A stretch of DNA of 64,000 nt from Siphonodentalium dalli (lineage: Eukaryota; Mollusca; Scaphopoda; Gadilida; Siphonodentaliidae), in assembly GCA_032622095.1 (NCBI GenBank), contig CP136066.1:106413319-106477318 (forward strand), written 5' to 3'. Position numbers and translations under genes: made by a program. Each line of letters begins with the position of its first letter. The stretch's first letter is position 1. The notes under the pieces were generated by a model. The model searched no databases, was not told the origin of the DNA, and saw nothing but the letters and a program-made list of their open reading frames with translations. Positions 10,975 through 21,912 of this stretch are shown here, piece by piece.

Positions 10975-11645
10975 TCCCAATATATTTATGTCAATAAGAA
11001 TACCTATTGGGATTCTTATCTCTAATGCCAGTAATTTGAGTTCTCATGTTACATGTATTTATCAGTCAATAGATAAATGTTCTATGCTAGAAAAAGACTT
11101 GAATGACATTGACAAGACAATGAGGCACAAAGGTTATAAATTATTCATTTATTCCAGGCTGATAATCATGAATTTATAGCCCCAAAGGCACTGCCATTTG
11201 AAGTCACAATCTAAATAATCATATAGTTTGGATGTTCAGCTAGTAATTTCAATAAACAGCCTTAGACTGTTTCAGGCCTCAAAATACCGGTATGGTGCTG
11301 TAGGCCTAAGCAGAATGAGATCCCCAGAAGGTGAGATTAGTGATACTAGCCCACTGTGCGGATTAGCATCACAACATTCATCGTCTAGACGCCTCATCTG
11401 CCAATGTCCAGCACCGTATTTTGAGGCCGTGACTGTTTCTTAGAACTTTCTTATTCACTGAACATTCCTACTCTTATCGATAAGAATGCCTAGTGGAGTT
11501 AATGTCTCTATTGACAGTAATTTGAGTTTACATGTTAATTATTAGCCAATAAATAAATTATCTATGCCAGTAAAAGACTTTAATGATACTGACATGACAA
11601 GACGCCACAAACGTCATAAATTATTCATTTATTCAATAACAAATC
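10975..11645. repeat. Imperfect direct duplication of ~180 bp flanking a transposon
   Basis: The segment at about 10988-11160 (TCAATAAGAATACCTATTGG .. TTATAAATTATTCATTTATT) recurs at about 11477-11635 with scattered differences. Both copies keep the phrases CAGTAATTTGAGTT and ACTTGAATGACATTGACA or close variants. The hAT-like element at 11273-11430 sits between them. Confidence 0.7.
11273..11430. mobile_element. hAT-like element N1, copy 2, with a perfect 8-bp target duplication
   Basis: A short, single fold-back variant. It starts CAGGCCTCAAAATAC and ends GTATTTTGAGGCCGT, with the AGAATGAGATCCCCAGAAGG arm inside. GACTGTTT occurs immediately before (11265-11272) and after (11431-11438) the element. 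Confidence 0.85.
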
Positions 11646-12034
11646 AGGCCGAAAAGTGAAGTTATAGTTTCAAATGTCATACTTCATTAATTCTAATCCC
11701 ATTTGAAGATACAGATAGTCTTGAGGGTTAGTTAAACATACAAATTTTGTTTGGGTAATAGAAATTAGAAATTACAATGTCAAACTATTGGGAGATCACA
11801 TGTATATATAGTAAATAATATATTTATTTTTTTTAAATATGTTGGGATGGTGCAGAAAATCTCCAATAAACAGAATTGAGACCTACATGTATCAGGGATT
11901 TGTTTAGCTAAGGCCAATATAAAAAATAAGCTTGATTTACATCTCCTCCCGACCCTATTTAGTCCCTTCCTCAATTTCTTTTTTATTTGGATATCTTACT
12001 GTACTGTACTTTGCCAAAACATTTGGTAGAAATT

Positions 12035-12535
12035 TAATTGTCCCCCGAAAAATTTAACGGACTCCGTCCATCCGTTCGTCCATCCGTCCGTTCGTTCGTC
12101 CGTCCGTCCTTCCGTCTGTCACACTTTTGAGTACCTTCATGGTGTAATCATCTCCTCCTACAGATTTCAATCCAGAGATTTGAAACTTCAGAATATTGTT
12201 GCCCATATATTGAAGATGTGCAGCATGTATATAGATGACGGAAAAATTATTTTCTGACGGAGTTATTAACCCTTATTGACTTAGAAAATTTCAACATTTT
12301 TTATCATTTTCTGTATGAGGGTACCTTCATGGTGTAATCAACTCCTCCTACAGTTTTCATCCTAGAGATTTGAAACTTCAGAATATTGTTGCCAATATAT
12401 TGGAGATGTGCAACATGTATATAGATGACGGAAAAGTTATTTTTTTACGGAGTTATTAACCCTTTTAAAAAAAAAATTAAATTTCTTTAACAAAGCAGCA
12501 TCGACTTGCCACGTTTTCGGAGGACACTGTGGTCA
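12035..12535. repeat. Pearl/Helitron-like repeat with two core units
   Basis: A CCATCCGTCCGTTCGTTCG tract (12063-12120) is followed by two ~178-bp units. Each contains TACCTTCATGGTGTAATCA, CCTCCTACAG, GAAACTTCAGAATATTGTTG and CATGTATATAGATGACGG. The left boundary is near TTGTCCCCCGAAAAATT and the right boundary near GGAGGACACTGTGG. Confidence 0.65.
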
Positions 12536-12632
12536 GCTGACCTTTTATTAACATTAATTTGATGACTGCATTCTTGTCAATGAGTAGCTCTATTGGAGAA
12601 TGTTTAGACGATCAGTTAAACAAATGGCCTTA

Positions 12633-12852
12633 CTTATCCTTTTCTGTACTAAATACACATTGATGAATATTTTTCCTTTATAGGAAATGTTCAGATAATA
12701 AGTTCAACATATGGTCATTTATTATCTGAACATTTCCCACCAATGAATCATTCTACTCTTGTGTTATCATTTTGTCTGTCTGCTGTTATTACCTACTCCC
12801 CTCTGAATACGTTTTTATAAATGAATGGGGGGAATCCATTTAGTACAGAAAG
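12633..12852. mobile_element. TTAA-type MITE family B, copy 2 (right end broken)
   Basis: It keeps CTTTTCTGTACTAAATAC, the inner hairpin TTCAGATAATAAGTTCAAC..TTATTATCTGAACATTTCCC (arms given in part) and GGAATCCATTTAGTACAGAAAGG. The closing GGTTAA is missing and the sequence continues into the TTAAAGG element at 12884. The 63-codon frame at 12821-13012 crosses both transposons and is not a gene. Confidence 0.7.
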
Positions 12853-12883
12853 GCTATCTGAACATTCTCTGCAAATGAATGAT

Positions 12884-13356
12884 TTAAAGGCCCACTTAAT
12901 TTTCGAACCCCCAGATCACATATATAAAATATATGCCATATTATATATACCATTTGAAAGAGGAAGCTTCAAAACATTGTATTATCAACTTATCCGTTGT
13001 AATAAACTGTGAACATGTTGTTTTTGTTGAGTTGCAAACCTGTTTTTGCTTTATAGATTGTAATAAAAAGTGAATTATTTTCAATGGAAGGGGAATAACT
13101 CTATATCTTAAAGATATTGAAAATTCATCTTTAGATTGAATTCTGTTGCATTCTAGTATCCAAAACGGGGGTAATCTTTCTCTGATTTCAGCTGTTTTCT
13201 ATTTCTCTATGGACATCTTCTGACACACAGATGTTTCAAATGGTGATGAATTATAGTATTTTAATCATATTTTATGGCATAGATTGTTATTAAAACCTAA
13301 TATCAAAGCACTATCAAAAAAATAATCAGTGACTCGAAAATTAAGTGGGCCTTTAA
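12884..13356. mobile_element. TTAA-flanked element with TTAAAGGCCCACTT ends
   Basis: The left end TTAAAGGCCCACTTAATTTT is mirrored at the right end by AAAATTAAGTGGGCCTTTAA. The inside is not repetitive in this window except for a 5'-truncated second copy at 30681-30943 sharing GGGGGAATCTTTCTCTGATT and GACATCTTCTGA or a close variant. The TTAA target suggests a piggyBac-type non-autonomous element. Confidence 0.75.
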
Positions 13357-13359
13357 GTT

Positions 13360-14535
13360 TTCCATACATGGCTTATCATTTCACCCCACCGAATGAAGCA
13401 TAGACCATTCCAGTGTAAGTTTGTTAAACTGAGTGGGAGAATCCATTCCAAGATCAAAGGGTGAAATTCAACTCATTATTGACTGATCAGTTTAATTATC
13501 AACAGATATGTTTTGAATTTTAATAAAGTAAACTCTCCAACAATGCTCTTTAGCATTAGGAGAAAACACTTCTCTGTTTTGCTGTTAGGTCTGAAATACA
13601 ATTCAAACAAAATTTATTGTTTTATTTAAAAAATACTTTCTTACATTTAGTTTCTCTTTGATCAGCTTCCATCTTATAGACATTTTCATTCAGAATGTTA
13701 TCTAAAAAAAAAATACATATTTATTGGCAATAATAATATGTTAAATTTGCTTATTTCCTGTCAAATTACATTTCCATTGAGAATAGTGTGAAATCGCTGT
13801 AGTAAAGGCTATTATACTTGTTTTATGGGAACGGTTTCGCATACTCACGATAACAATTACTGGTTAGAAATAGTTCACGTTCCATGGACCGTATATTTCC
13901 CAAGAGTTCAAAAACTTCATGAAGAAGGCATGCTAATAATTCCATAAATTCTGAAATTGATTTAAGTTTGCCTCTCGTATACTCCCCAGACTTCGATACA
14001 CTTTATTCCTTTCTATATTTCTATACTAAATACTCATTGAAATATTCTCTAAACATTTCCCACCAATGAATATGAATTCTTCTCCACTTATTATCAATTT
14101 GTCTGCTCATAGATCCTTACCATCTCTCCAATTGAATGATAGACCATTTTCTAACTGAGTTTTGAACATACAAGAGGCAGTCTTAATCGTTTTCAGATTT
14201 TATAGAAGAAGTTGCACTATCCTCATGACTGAACAAGTTTATTTATGCCTGGGGCCCTGTTGATTCACTTGGATGGACAGGACAATTCTGTGAGGGACAC
14301 GTTATTTTCACAATCAACCATGGTGAAACATGTGATGGACATGTGACAACTGGCACAATTCTGTACAACCTCGAGAGGAAGTACAGAGCTGTGAAATAAC
14401 ATCGTCGGCTGATTTCCAATATGGGTGTGCTGCGCCGCACCTTGTAATTTATGTTTCGCTAACCGATTGAAAATATTTTGTGGATGATCTGAACAATTTT
14501 CATTCTCTTTTAACATCTTGCAATCAACCAATTGG
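13360..14535. other. Intronic DNA with family B fragments
   Basis: A fragment of family B lies at about 13360-13460 (AGACCATTCCAGTG, GAGTGGGAGAATCCATTC) and another at about 14015-14165 (TCTATACTAAATACTCATTG, ATTTCCCACCAATGAATA). Between and after them I see no exon or RNA signal. Overlapping minus-strand frames at 14243-14591 show no domain. Confidence 0.5.
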
Positions 14536-14713
14536 TTAACCCTTTCAGTGCCAAGTCCGATTTTTGTATCAACCCATATTTCGTTGATCATTTTTCAAAT
14601 AGAGCTCTTTCCATCAATGTCCATGTATCACATTATTATAATCAATAAATTTGAAAAATGATCAAGGGAATATGGGTTGATACAAAAATCGGACTTGGCA
14701 CTGAAAGGGTTAA
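14536..14713. mobile_element. TTAA-type MITE family C, copy 1
   Basis: It starts TTAACCCTTTCAGTGCCAAG and ends in the exact complement, with CCATATTT..GATCATTTTTCAAAT and its complement inside. It is a long palindrome around AGCTCTTTCCATCAATG. Both TTAA flanks are intact. Confidence 0.85.
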
Positions 14714-15740
14714 TAATGTTATAAGAAAGGTTTCAAGCGAAAATAAATGGAATTCCCACCATCAATATAATGATTTTGAAGCAAATAAATTAAAATTATG
14801 TATCTAAAATTAGAAAAAAAGTTTAAGAAATTATGTATTGAGATAATTCACCCTAATTATGTGGCCATTTTGGGACATGATTCAACAAACTTTAATTATT
14901 TGTATTCATTATCAATATTTTGAATGATATAATGCATTCAGTGTGTCAGTAAATTGTTTGCCTTGGTTTAGTTTGGCAAAATCAACTTGTTAAACCAGGA
15001 AGTTTATTTCTTTGATGCAGCTGATACTATTTTTGGAAAGTGAATAAGTGACCTGTTCCAATAAAACAGTGCAGGTTTGGTTGATTCACCAGGACAGAAC
15101 TGTCACAGAATTGTGCTTCCATAAAGTGAATCAATCTGTCCCCAGTTGAATGATGAACTGTTAACTGTTAAGTATGATTTTGTGAAACCTCTGTACTGTT
15201 GTAAAGGTTGTCAAACTCTCAGGCCTGTTTTATACATCGCGCCAAACACGGGTTATGCTCTCTTCGCTTGGCTCGACATTGGCGCGTCACTGGTACATGT
15301 TACAAGTGTTTGATTTATACGTTGAAGCCAGCTGGTATGTGCCATAATTGTCAATTTCAAATAATTTTACCATTTCTGATATAAAATGCTGTCTGCTATA
15401 ATCATTTTCATTGGGAAGTTCACGAAAATAAGCTGTGATAACTAGTGTCCTCTGACAATGCACTATAAACTGCCCCTTGTTGTGTCTTTATCATATTTCT
15501 ACAGTGTATGAATCTCAGAAACGCTTTTGTTGGTTTCAAAATCGGGATCTTTTCATTCATCTCCCTAGAACCTTCATATATATCTCTGCAATATTTTAAT
15601 TCCCAAATTTGGTGAAACAACCTTTGTCATACCATAGCCTTCAATATGTATTGACAATGACTGAGAGTCATCACATTTGTGGCCTGATGCTGTTTTATAC
15701 GATGTGACAGAGACACGTGTCATGCTAGGTCAACCCAGGG
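14714..15740. other. Intronic DNA with no recognised feature
   Basis: AT-rich sequence without transposon ends, splice-flanked coding stretches or RNA-gene motifs that I can support. Confidence 0.45.
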
Positions 15741-15751
15741 ACAACCCTAAG

Positions 15752-16068
15752 CTTCCATGTCTCTTGGCCGGACAGAATGTTTGACTTACACTTATATTTT
15801 CAATGTTTCTTGGCCGGACATTAATGTTTGACTCACACTTATATTTTCCATGTCTCTTGGCCGGACAGAATGTTTGACTGACACCTTATATTTTCCATGT
15901 CTCTTGGCCGGACAGAATGTTTGACTTACACTTATATTTTCAATGTCTCTTGGTCGGACATTAATGTTTGACTGACACCTTATATTTTCCATTTCTCTTG
16001 GCCGGACATTAATGTTTGACTGACACCTTATATTTTCCATGTCTCTTGGCCGGACAGAATATTTTCCA
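15752..16068. repeat. Tandem repeat of ~46-48 bp, about seven copies
   Basis: The unit reads CCATGTCTCTTGGCCGGACA, then GAATG or TTAATG, then TTTGACT(C/G/T)ACAC(C)TTATATTTT. Because the unit is close to a multiple of three, the minus strand stays open for 101 codons (15792-16097) with a recurring VRPRDMENI peptide. There is no start context or splice evidence for a gene. Confidence 0.88.
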
Positions 16069-16099
16069 ACATATAAGACATTTGGTATATTTCTCATAT

Positions 16100-17060
16100 T
16101 TGAATATTCTACGACTGGTGTGTCTAAAATTTTAACTAGGGGAATAACTTGTTTTTCACCAAAAAAAATTCAAGCAGTTTGTTCTAGAAAATAATTTCAA
16201 TAGACAGAATAGGGTTGAGTAAATAAATATTCTTTCTTCTGTAGCTTTCGGCCACCTGGCCTTGATCAAAGTAAGTTAATGGAAGTTCACAATCACAAGA
16301 AGAAAGAGTAAGATATGTTATAACATGGAGAAAACACTTTCTAGCAATATTTGTTTGTGATGCCAGGTGAAGAACAAAATTGTGAAACAAACTGAGATAA
16401 ACCAGCTTGTGAAATTAGTTGGGATAATGCTGTTTTAAATCGAAGCCCTGTGTATATGTCTTTCTATATCAGGGTTTATATAGCTTTATTGGCTGACCCA
16501 CTCACCTAAAATCCCCATTAATTTTAATAATATCACAATAATTGAGACAGTCTACTGGTTTATACCATAGAAAATATTATATTTGTTCTGAACTCCACAA
16601 GAGTTGCCTACTGAAAGTAGTAATGTAAAAAATATACTTTATTACATTGGTTACCTAAATACATACTCATTTGACTTTGCGAAGTGACAGTGTGAATTAA
16701 ATGTAAACAAATCGAGGTTACTCGTAATTAGGTGGCATATTCTATGCCCAATTTTAATAACATGAATGTTCTATTATAATAAATCATTATGACCGAGATG
16801 TCACTATTTCCAATGTGTATATAGCATCATTATTGATTTGTAGGATAAAATAGATTAAAAGTGACAAAAAATCCTGCCACTGGATCTGGGTATAAAATAT
16901 GCTATAGAAAGATATATACACGGGGCAGAGAAAGAGTATTTATTTTTACTCAACCCTATTCTATCTATTGAAATTATTTTAGAATTATGGTGGTAAGGTA
17001 GATGGGACAAAATTAGCAAACTATTTGTCACCACATCTTTCTTTCAGAACATCTAAAATA
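16100..17060. other. Intronic DNA, probably containing an inverted repeat
   Basis: AATAATTTCAATAGACAGAA and TAGGGTTGAGTAAATAAATA near 16190-16225 recur as complements at 16935-16985 (TTTATTTTTACTCAACCCTA, TCTATTGAAATTATTTT). ATATGTCTTTCTATA near 16455 and its complement near 16905 also pair. These are the arms of a ~790-bp inverted-repeat element of unknown family. No gene is seen. Confidence 0.5.
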
Positions 17061-17064
17061 TAGC

Positions 17065-17101
17065 GACCCCTCCCCTCCTCCCCTCCTCCCCTCCTCCCCT
17101 C
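17065..17101. repeat. CCCCTCCT microsatellite
   Basis: The motif CCCCTCCT repeats about four times and ends at the left, truncated edge of the next hAT-like copy. Confidence 0.9.
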
Positions 17102-17107
17102 ATATAT

Positions 17108-17432
17108 CAGGGGATCTCATTCTGCTTGGGCCTCATAATCTGGGAAATATTTATTGTCTCAAATTAACAGTTTTCAGTTTAAAATTTTTTTCCCTTCTGG
17201 GAAGTTTCTATATCCCCTAATTTGCAGAAGATAAAATTCATAATCGAGGTGACTTATGGGTGAACATCACCAACTTCAATTGGGGAACTTCAATCTGATC
17301 CTAGGTCTCCAATAGCAGTTGAGGCCTAAGCAGAGTGAGGTTCACAGAGGGTGAATTTGGTGATGCTAGCCAACCGTGCGGGATAGCGTCACTAAATTCA
17401 CCCTCTGGGGATGTCATTCTGCAAATGACAGA
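17108..17432. mobile_element. hAT-like element N1, copy 3 (left arm lost)
   Basis: It begins inside the left fold-back (GGGGATCTCATTCTGCTTGG) and keeps the middle (ATAATCGAGGTGACTTATGG), the right fold-back (GGTGAATTTGGTGATGCTAG) and the end GACAGACACACTATTTGC. The left arm seems to have been replaced by the CCCCTCCT tract. The right flank carries three short GGATATAGTATCCT-type repeats. Confidence 0.75.
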
Positions 17433-17548
17433 CACACTATTTGCTACCCTGGATATAGTATCCTGGATATAGTATCCTGGATGGCAACAAGCCTTATCTT
17501 GGATAGCTACATTGAATGCACATGGACTGGAGAAAGTCACTTCATTTC

Positions 17549-17815
17549 TTAACCCTTTCATGACGGGAGCTGTGCTGGTGCAGCATTAAATGCCCAGTGC
17601 TAATGCATTCTCTTGTATATGCAAGTCTCCCATAGGGAGCCTTACATATATAAGAGAATGCACTGGCTTACAAGGTCAAGGTACTTATTGTTATGCCAAT
17701 GTATTATCTTATATATGTGAGGCTCCCTATGAGAGACTTGCATATATAAGTGAATGTATTAATTGGCATAGAGTTTTCGCAAAATTTCAGGAAGCTTGAG
17801 TCATGGAAGGGTTAA
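17549..17815. mobile_element. TTAA-type MITE family A, copy 2 (complete)
   Basis: Complete from TTAACCCTTTCATGACGGGA to CATGGAAGGGTTAA. Both internal TATATAAGAGAATG hairpins are present, and TTTTCGCAAAATTTCAGG lies near the right end. Its right TTAA is shared with the next element. Confidence 0.85.
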
Positions 17816-18161
17816 CCCTTTACCCAACAGAAGGGCCTTGTGCCAATGCATTCTCTTATATATGCGAGTCGACCATAGGTCGCCTCGCATATATAAGAGA
17901 ATGCATTGGTTTAACACATTAAAAATTATAAAATTGTTAATTTTTTTAGGCCAATGCATTCTCTTATATATGCGAGGCGACCTATGGTCGACTCGCATAT
18001 ATAAGAGAATGCATTGACACAGGGCATAACTGTAACTATCACAATGTGGTCAAGGAGCCGGTTCCAATGATATCCATATTTGTATGGTTTTATTGAGACA
18101 GACCGAAGATATTTTAGGCTGTTGAAGCTTTATTTGGCCGGTTTGTTGGGTAAAGGGTTAA
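17812..18161. mobile_element. Distinct TTAA-type element (TTAACCCTTTACCCAAC) carrying two family A hairpins
   Basis: The ends TTAACCCTTTACCCAACA and TTGTTGGGTAAAGGGTTAA differ from family A, but two copies of the family A hairpin lie inside, at 17842-17909 and 17950-18016. Both hairpins carry the centre variant GGCGACC/GGTCGAC instead of the usual GGCTCCC, and they are inverted relative to each other. This is a composite element. Confidence 0.75.
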
Positions 18162-18510
18162 ACAATGATTTAGATGGGTAATTGGAATCAATTATATCAA
18201 TTCTCTAATCAAAATTAGACCAATACATTAATTAATCCTAGACAATTAGTTCCTTTCTGATGACGCTGCCAGAAACACTTAGGTATTGGTTGCATTTCAC
18301 GAAAGCTACATTGTCTTGATGTCGCGTGTATGATTATATATGAATCTATTTTGACATAAATACACTTTGATAACGTCACTCTTGGAAGTGACGCATATGG
18401 ATGACAACTATATGGTTATTACCACCATGTAAGTTCCCAAGATTGGTATTCAAGTCCCATTACCTTCTCGTGGACTGAATATTGACTCACCCTAGTGGAC
18501 TTGTCAATAC
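18162..18510. other. Intronic DNA with no recognised feature
   Basis: No repeat family, exon or RNA motif that I can support. Confidence 0.45.
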
Positions 18511-18937
18511 CAGGCCTGCGAATAAGGCCTGTCATTTGCAGAATGAGGTCCCCAGAGGGTGAATTTAGTGACGCTCTCCCACATAGCAGGCTAGCATCAC
18601 TAAATTCACCCACTGGGGTCCTCATTGTGCTTTAGGCCTCATCTTCTCTGGTAGCAACTTCACATAGATTCTATTTCTTTTTTAGTTTAGTTTCTCTATA
18701 TCCCCTAATTGGCAGGCGACATTGCATAATCGAGGTTCACAATGCGTGTACCTCACAATATTCACCATGTGGAAACTTCCATCTGAGTCTGTGTTTCCCA
18801 TAGCAGATGAGGCCATGCGGAATGAGGTCCCAAGAGGGTGAATTTGGTGATGCTAGCCTGCTGTGAAGGATATCATCACTAAATTCACCCTCTGGGGACC
18901 TCATTCTGCAAATGACAGGCACCTTATTCTCAGGCCT
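18511..18937. mobile_element. hAT-like element N1, copy 4
   Basis: Both fold-back arms and the middle (TTGCATAATCGAGGTTCAC) are present. The ends read CAGGCCTGCGAATAAGG and CCTTATTCTCAGGCCTA. The 8-bp target repeat cannot be recognised, so the copy looks old. Confidence 0.8.
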
Positions 18938-18997
18938 AGCCTATAAACAGCCTATAGAATGTAGCTCGACATGAATATGGATGTCCATTCCAATGTA

Positions 18998-19091
18998 CAG
19001 TACCGGTAATGCCATAAATAATCGACTAAATGCTGAAAAATTACCCATAATTCCTCTGTGGTTAAGGAGTCGATTATTTGGGGCATTACTG
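18998..19091. mobile_element. TA-flanked palindromic MITE, copy 2 (internally deleted)
   Basis: Only the outer parts of both arms remain: TAATGCCATAAATAATCGAC on the left and GGAGTCGATTATTTGGGGCA on the right. Confidence 0.75.
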
Positions 19092-19099
19092 TATACTTT

Positions 19100-19655
19100 T
19101 ATAACCGAATGGGAGAATCCAGTATAGAATGGGTTAATAATAAACTCAGATAATAGTGTAATGTTTGAAAATGTATTAGAGCACTTGATTTGATAAGCCT
19201 TATACATCACCAGTCATAATCTGTGCCAAATCTCATTTTAAGACCAAAGAATAAAATATTTGTGGTTTGGGTTTCATAACCGACCCTATTTTAAACACCT
19301 TACCCTAAAGTTTTTTCTCCAAAAATTTCATGAAACGCAAAAAAAACACATTTAAGCATCTCAGAATTGGTTGATTTCTACGTAAACGTATTGTGTAATA
19401 TTAAAATTTCTACATAAATGATCAAAAGTAGCTTTATGTCAATCTTGCCGAGTAAAATACACACATGAAATGTCATAAGAATATGTCAAAATAAAATAAA
19501 AAATTAAAATAATTAAAATTTCAAACCTACATACCGACCCTATTTTTTTTCGGCTTGTAACCCAAACCAGACATTTAATTTTCTTTGGTCTAATAAAAAT
19601 ATAATGATTATAGCAATATAGCCTAAACATTACTGATATATGGGGGAAGCATTTA
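19100..19655. other. Intronic DNA, fragmentary repeats only
   Basis: The start has a short family B fragment (AATGGGAGAATCCAGTATAG). TTTGGGTTTCATAACCGACC at about 19265 and its complement-like GCTTGTAACCCAAACCAGAC at about 19553 suggest another fold-back element. Nothing coding is visible. Confidence 0.4.
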
Positions 19656-19657
19656 AT

Positions 19658-19925
19658 TTAACCCTTTCATGACGGGAGCTGAGCTGGTGCAGCTTTAAAG
19701 ATCCTGTGCCAGTGCATTATCTTATATATGTGAGTCTCCCATAGGAAGCATCGCCTATATAAGAGAAATCACTGGCTTACCAGGTCACGGTAAATATCAT
19801 TAGGCATATGTATTCTCTTATATAAGAGAGGCTGCCTATGGGAGACTTGCATAATTTATATAAGAGAATGCAATGGCACAGGTTTTTTGCAATATCTCAG
19901 GAAGCTCCAGTCATTGAAGGGTTAA
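19658..19925. mobile_element. TTAA-type MITE family A, copy 3 (complete)
   Basis: TTAACCCTTTCATGACGGGA opens it and CATTGAAGGGTTAA closes it. The hairpins have decayed more than in neighbouring copies (for example GCATCGCCTATATAAGAG). Confidence 0.85.
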
Positions 19926-20044
19926 GATGTTTGGCCACAGAAACACATTATCTGTTTAAAATGCCCATGTAGACAGCGTCATGTGCAATGCATCACCACA
20001 TTTTTAGCGATCTCTGCATTATCGACAAGGTAGTTTATTGTTGC

Positions 20045-20316
20045 TTAAACCTTTCTATACTAAATACTCATTGATGAGTAGTTCCCTTAGTAAATCTTCA
20101 TATAATTAGTTCAACAAAGGACAATAGGTCGTTTGTTGAACTTATTATCTGAACATTTCCCACCAATGAATACGAATTATTCTACTATTGTATTATCTTT
20201 TTGTATGTCTGTCATCTGCTTTTATTACTTGAACATCCCTCCAAAAGAGTAATAGACTCTTCGAATGTATACTTTTATACTGAGTGGGAGAATCCATTTA
20301 GTATAGAGAGGGTTAA
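20045..20316. mobile_element. TTAA-type MITE family B, copy 3 (complete)
   Basis: TTAAACCTTTCTATACTAAA opens it, the inner hairpin around CAATAGGTCGTTTGTTGAAC is present, and TTTAGTATAGAGAGGGTTAA closes it. Short open frames here are internal to the transposon. Confidence 0.85.
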
Positions 20317-20658
20317 TTACATCTTACTTTGGCCTCATGTTTTGTTTGTATTGTTTAAATATGCCAACCATACTCAATCATTCAAGTAAATTTGAAGCGA
20401 CTACAATATTTAGTAGAGCAGTTTTGACAGTTTTGTTCTATTTCCAGTCTCTTGGTCCTTCACTCGCCGTAATTGTAAATGACTAACTATCGAGTAAACA
20501 CATCCAAACACAGCAGGTTCCCATTCTTGAGTTTGATGCGATGTACTAAACACTCGCAAAGCTCACTATGTGAATGGCATAATATTATTACATCAGTGTC
20601 AGATGCAGAAATCATTGATAACGTACCGCTCATGATGCCGTCTTCATGGGCCTTTAGT

Positions 20659-21183
20659 CAAGGCTGCAAATAGTGTGTCTGTCATATGCATAATGAGATC
20701 CCCAGAGGGAGAATTTAGTGATGCTATCCTGCACAGCGGGCTAACATCACCAAATTCACCCTCTGGGGACCTCATTCTGCTTCGACCTCAAATTAACATT
20801 GTGTTTAGTTACAGTAAACAGTTACAGCTCTCCCCGTGAGCTTTCCGATGAATGGCAACAAGCCATATTTCCGACTAAATCCTGAAAAGTTACCCATAAT
20901 TCTGCTGTGCTTAAGGAGTCGATTACTAAGAGCATTACTGTACTTTATCCCTTCTGGGATGTTTCTATATCGTCTAATTTGCAGAAGATAAAATGAATAA
21001 TCGAGGTGACTATAAATGGGTGAACATCTTCAACTGGGAAACATCAATCTGATTCTAGGTCTTCCATAGCAGTTGAGGCCTAAGCATAATGAGGTTCCCA
21101 GAGGGTGAATTTGTTGACGGTCACTATATTCACCCTCAGGGGATCTCATTCTGCAAATGACACACACACTATTTGCAGACTTG
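20659..21183. mobile_element. hAT-like element N1, copy 5, carrying a nested palindromic MITE
   Basis: It begins CAAGGCTGCAAATAGTGTG and ends CACACTATTTGCAGACTTG. The 8-bp target CCTTTAGT lies on both sides (20651-20658 and 21184-21191) and is perfect. The TA-flanked palindrome at 20836-20940 interrupts its middle, so the hAT-like insertion is the older of the two. Confidence 0.88.
20836..20940. mobile_element. TA-flanked palindromic MITE, copy 3 (one arm, nested)
   Basis: It keeps GAGCTTTCCGATGAATGGCA through GAGCATTACTG followed by TA. The left arm is lost. It lies inside the hAT-like copy spanning 20659-21183. Confidence 0.8.
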
Positions 21184-21626
21184 CCTTTAGTACCCCACAC
21201 CCTTCCTACTAGTACCCATTTCACCCCATTCTTCTTATAACTCTTTCGGAAAGTTTCCTTTCATTTGTTATATAACCGCGTGTTTCATTGTATTTCAAGC
21301 TACACCATAAAAAGGTATGACCATTTTTGCTCTAGACTGGTAATTTCAGGGAGGCCGAGGGCTGACCACAGTTTTATATCAAGTAGTGTAGAGAAGTAGT
21401 TGTTTTGTTTTGGTTGAACTTTGACCTGTTGAGTTTTCTGTTTACAATGCATGCTGGTTCTGTATTTGCTACTAAGCTTCATACAAGGACAAACCTTAGT
21501 TTATTTTCATACAAAGGAATGTTTTGACTAATCAGGCAACACCGACTTTATACATTACTTTAGAGTAATAACTTTGGAGCTCTCTATCTCATTCATCATG
21601 GGTTGTATTTCAATTTGGAATACTTA

Positions 21627-21798
21627 CAGTAATGAACTAAATAATTGACCCCTAAACCACAGCAGAATTATGGGAAATTTTTCAGGATTTAGTCGGAAAT
21701 ATGGCTTGCTGCCATTCATCGGAAAGCTCTCGGCTAAATCCTGAAAATTTACCATAATTCTGCTGTGGTTAAAGGGTCATATACTTCGGGCATTGCTG
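21627..21798. mobile_element. TA-flanked palindromic MITE, copy 4
   Basis: Left arm complete (CAGTAATGAACTAAATAATT). The right arm has lost the segment around the hairpin centre and ends GGGCATTGCTG before TA. Confidence 0.8.
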
Positions 21799-21912
21799 TA
21801 TGAACCACCATGGAGAAAGTGATATCCACAGGGAACGGTTATTTCATTTGTTACAGAGTTGTGAAAATGCATCTGTGCCAACTTTGGATCTCTGTTTCTC
21901 AGTCATGGTAGG

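Noticed and set aside
17796-18017. Frames on both strands with recurring IYKRMHW and CILLYMR peptides
   Set aside because: They are translations of the TATATAAGAGAATG hairpins of TTAA family A and recur at each copy.
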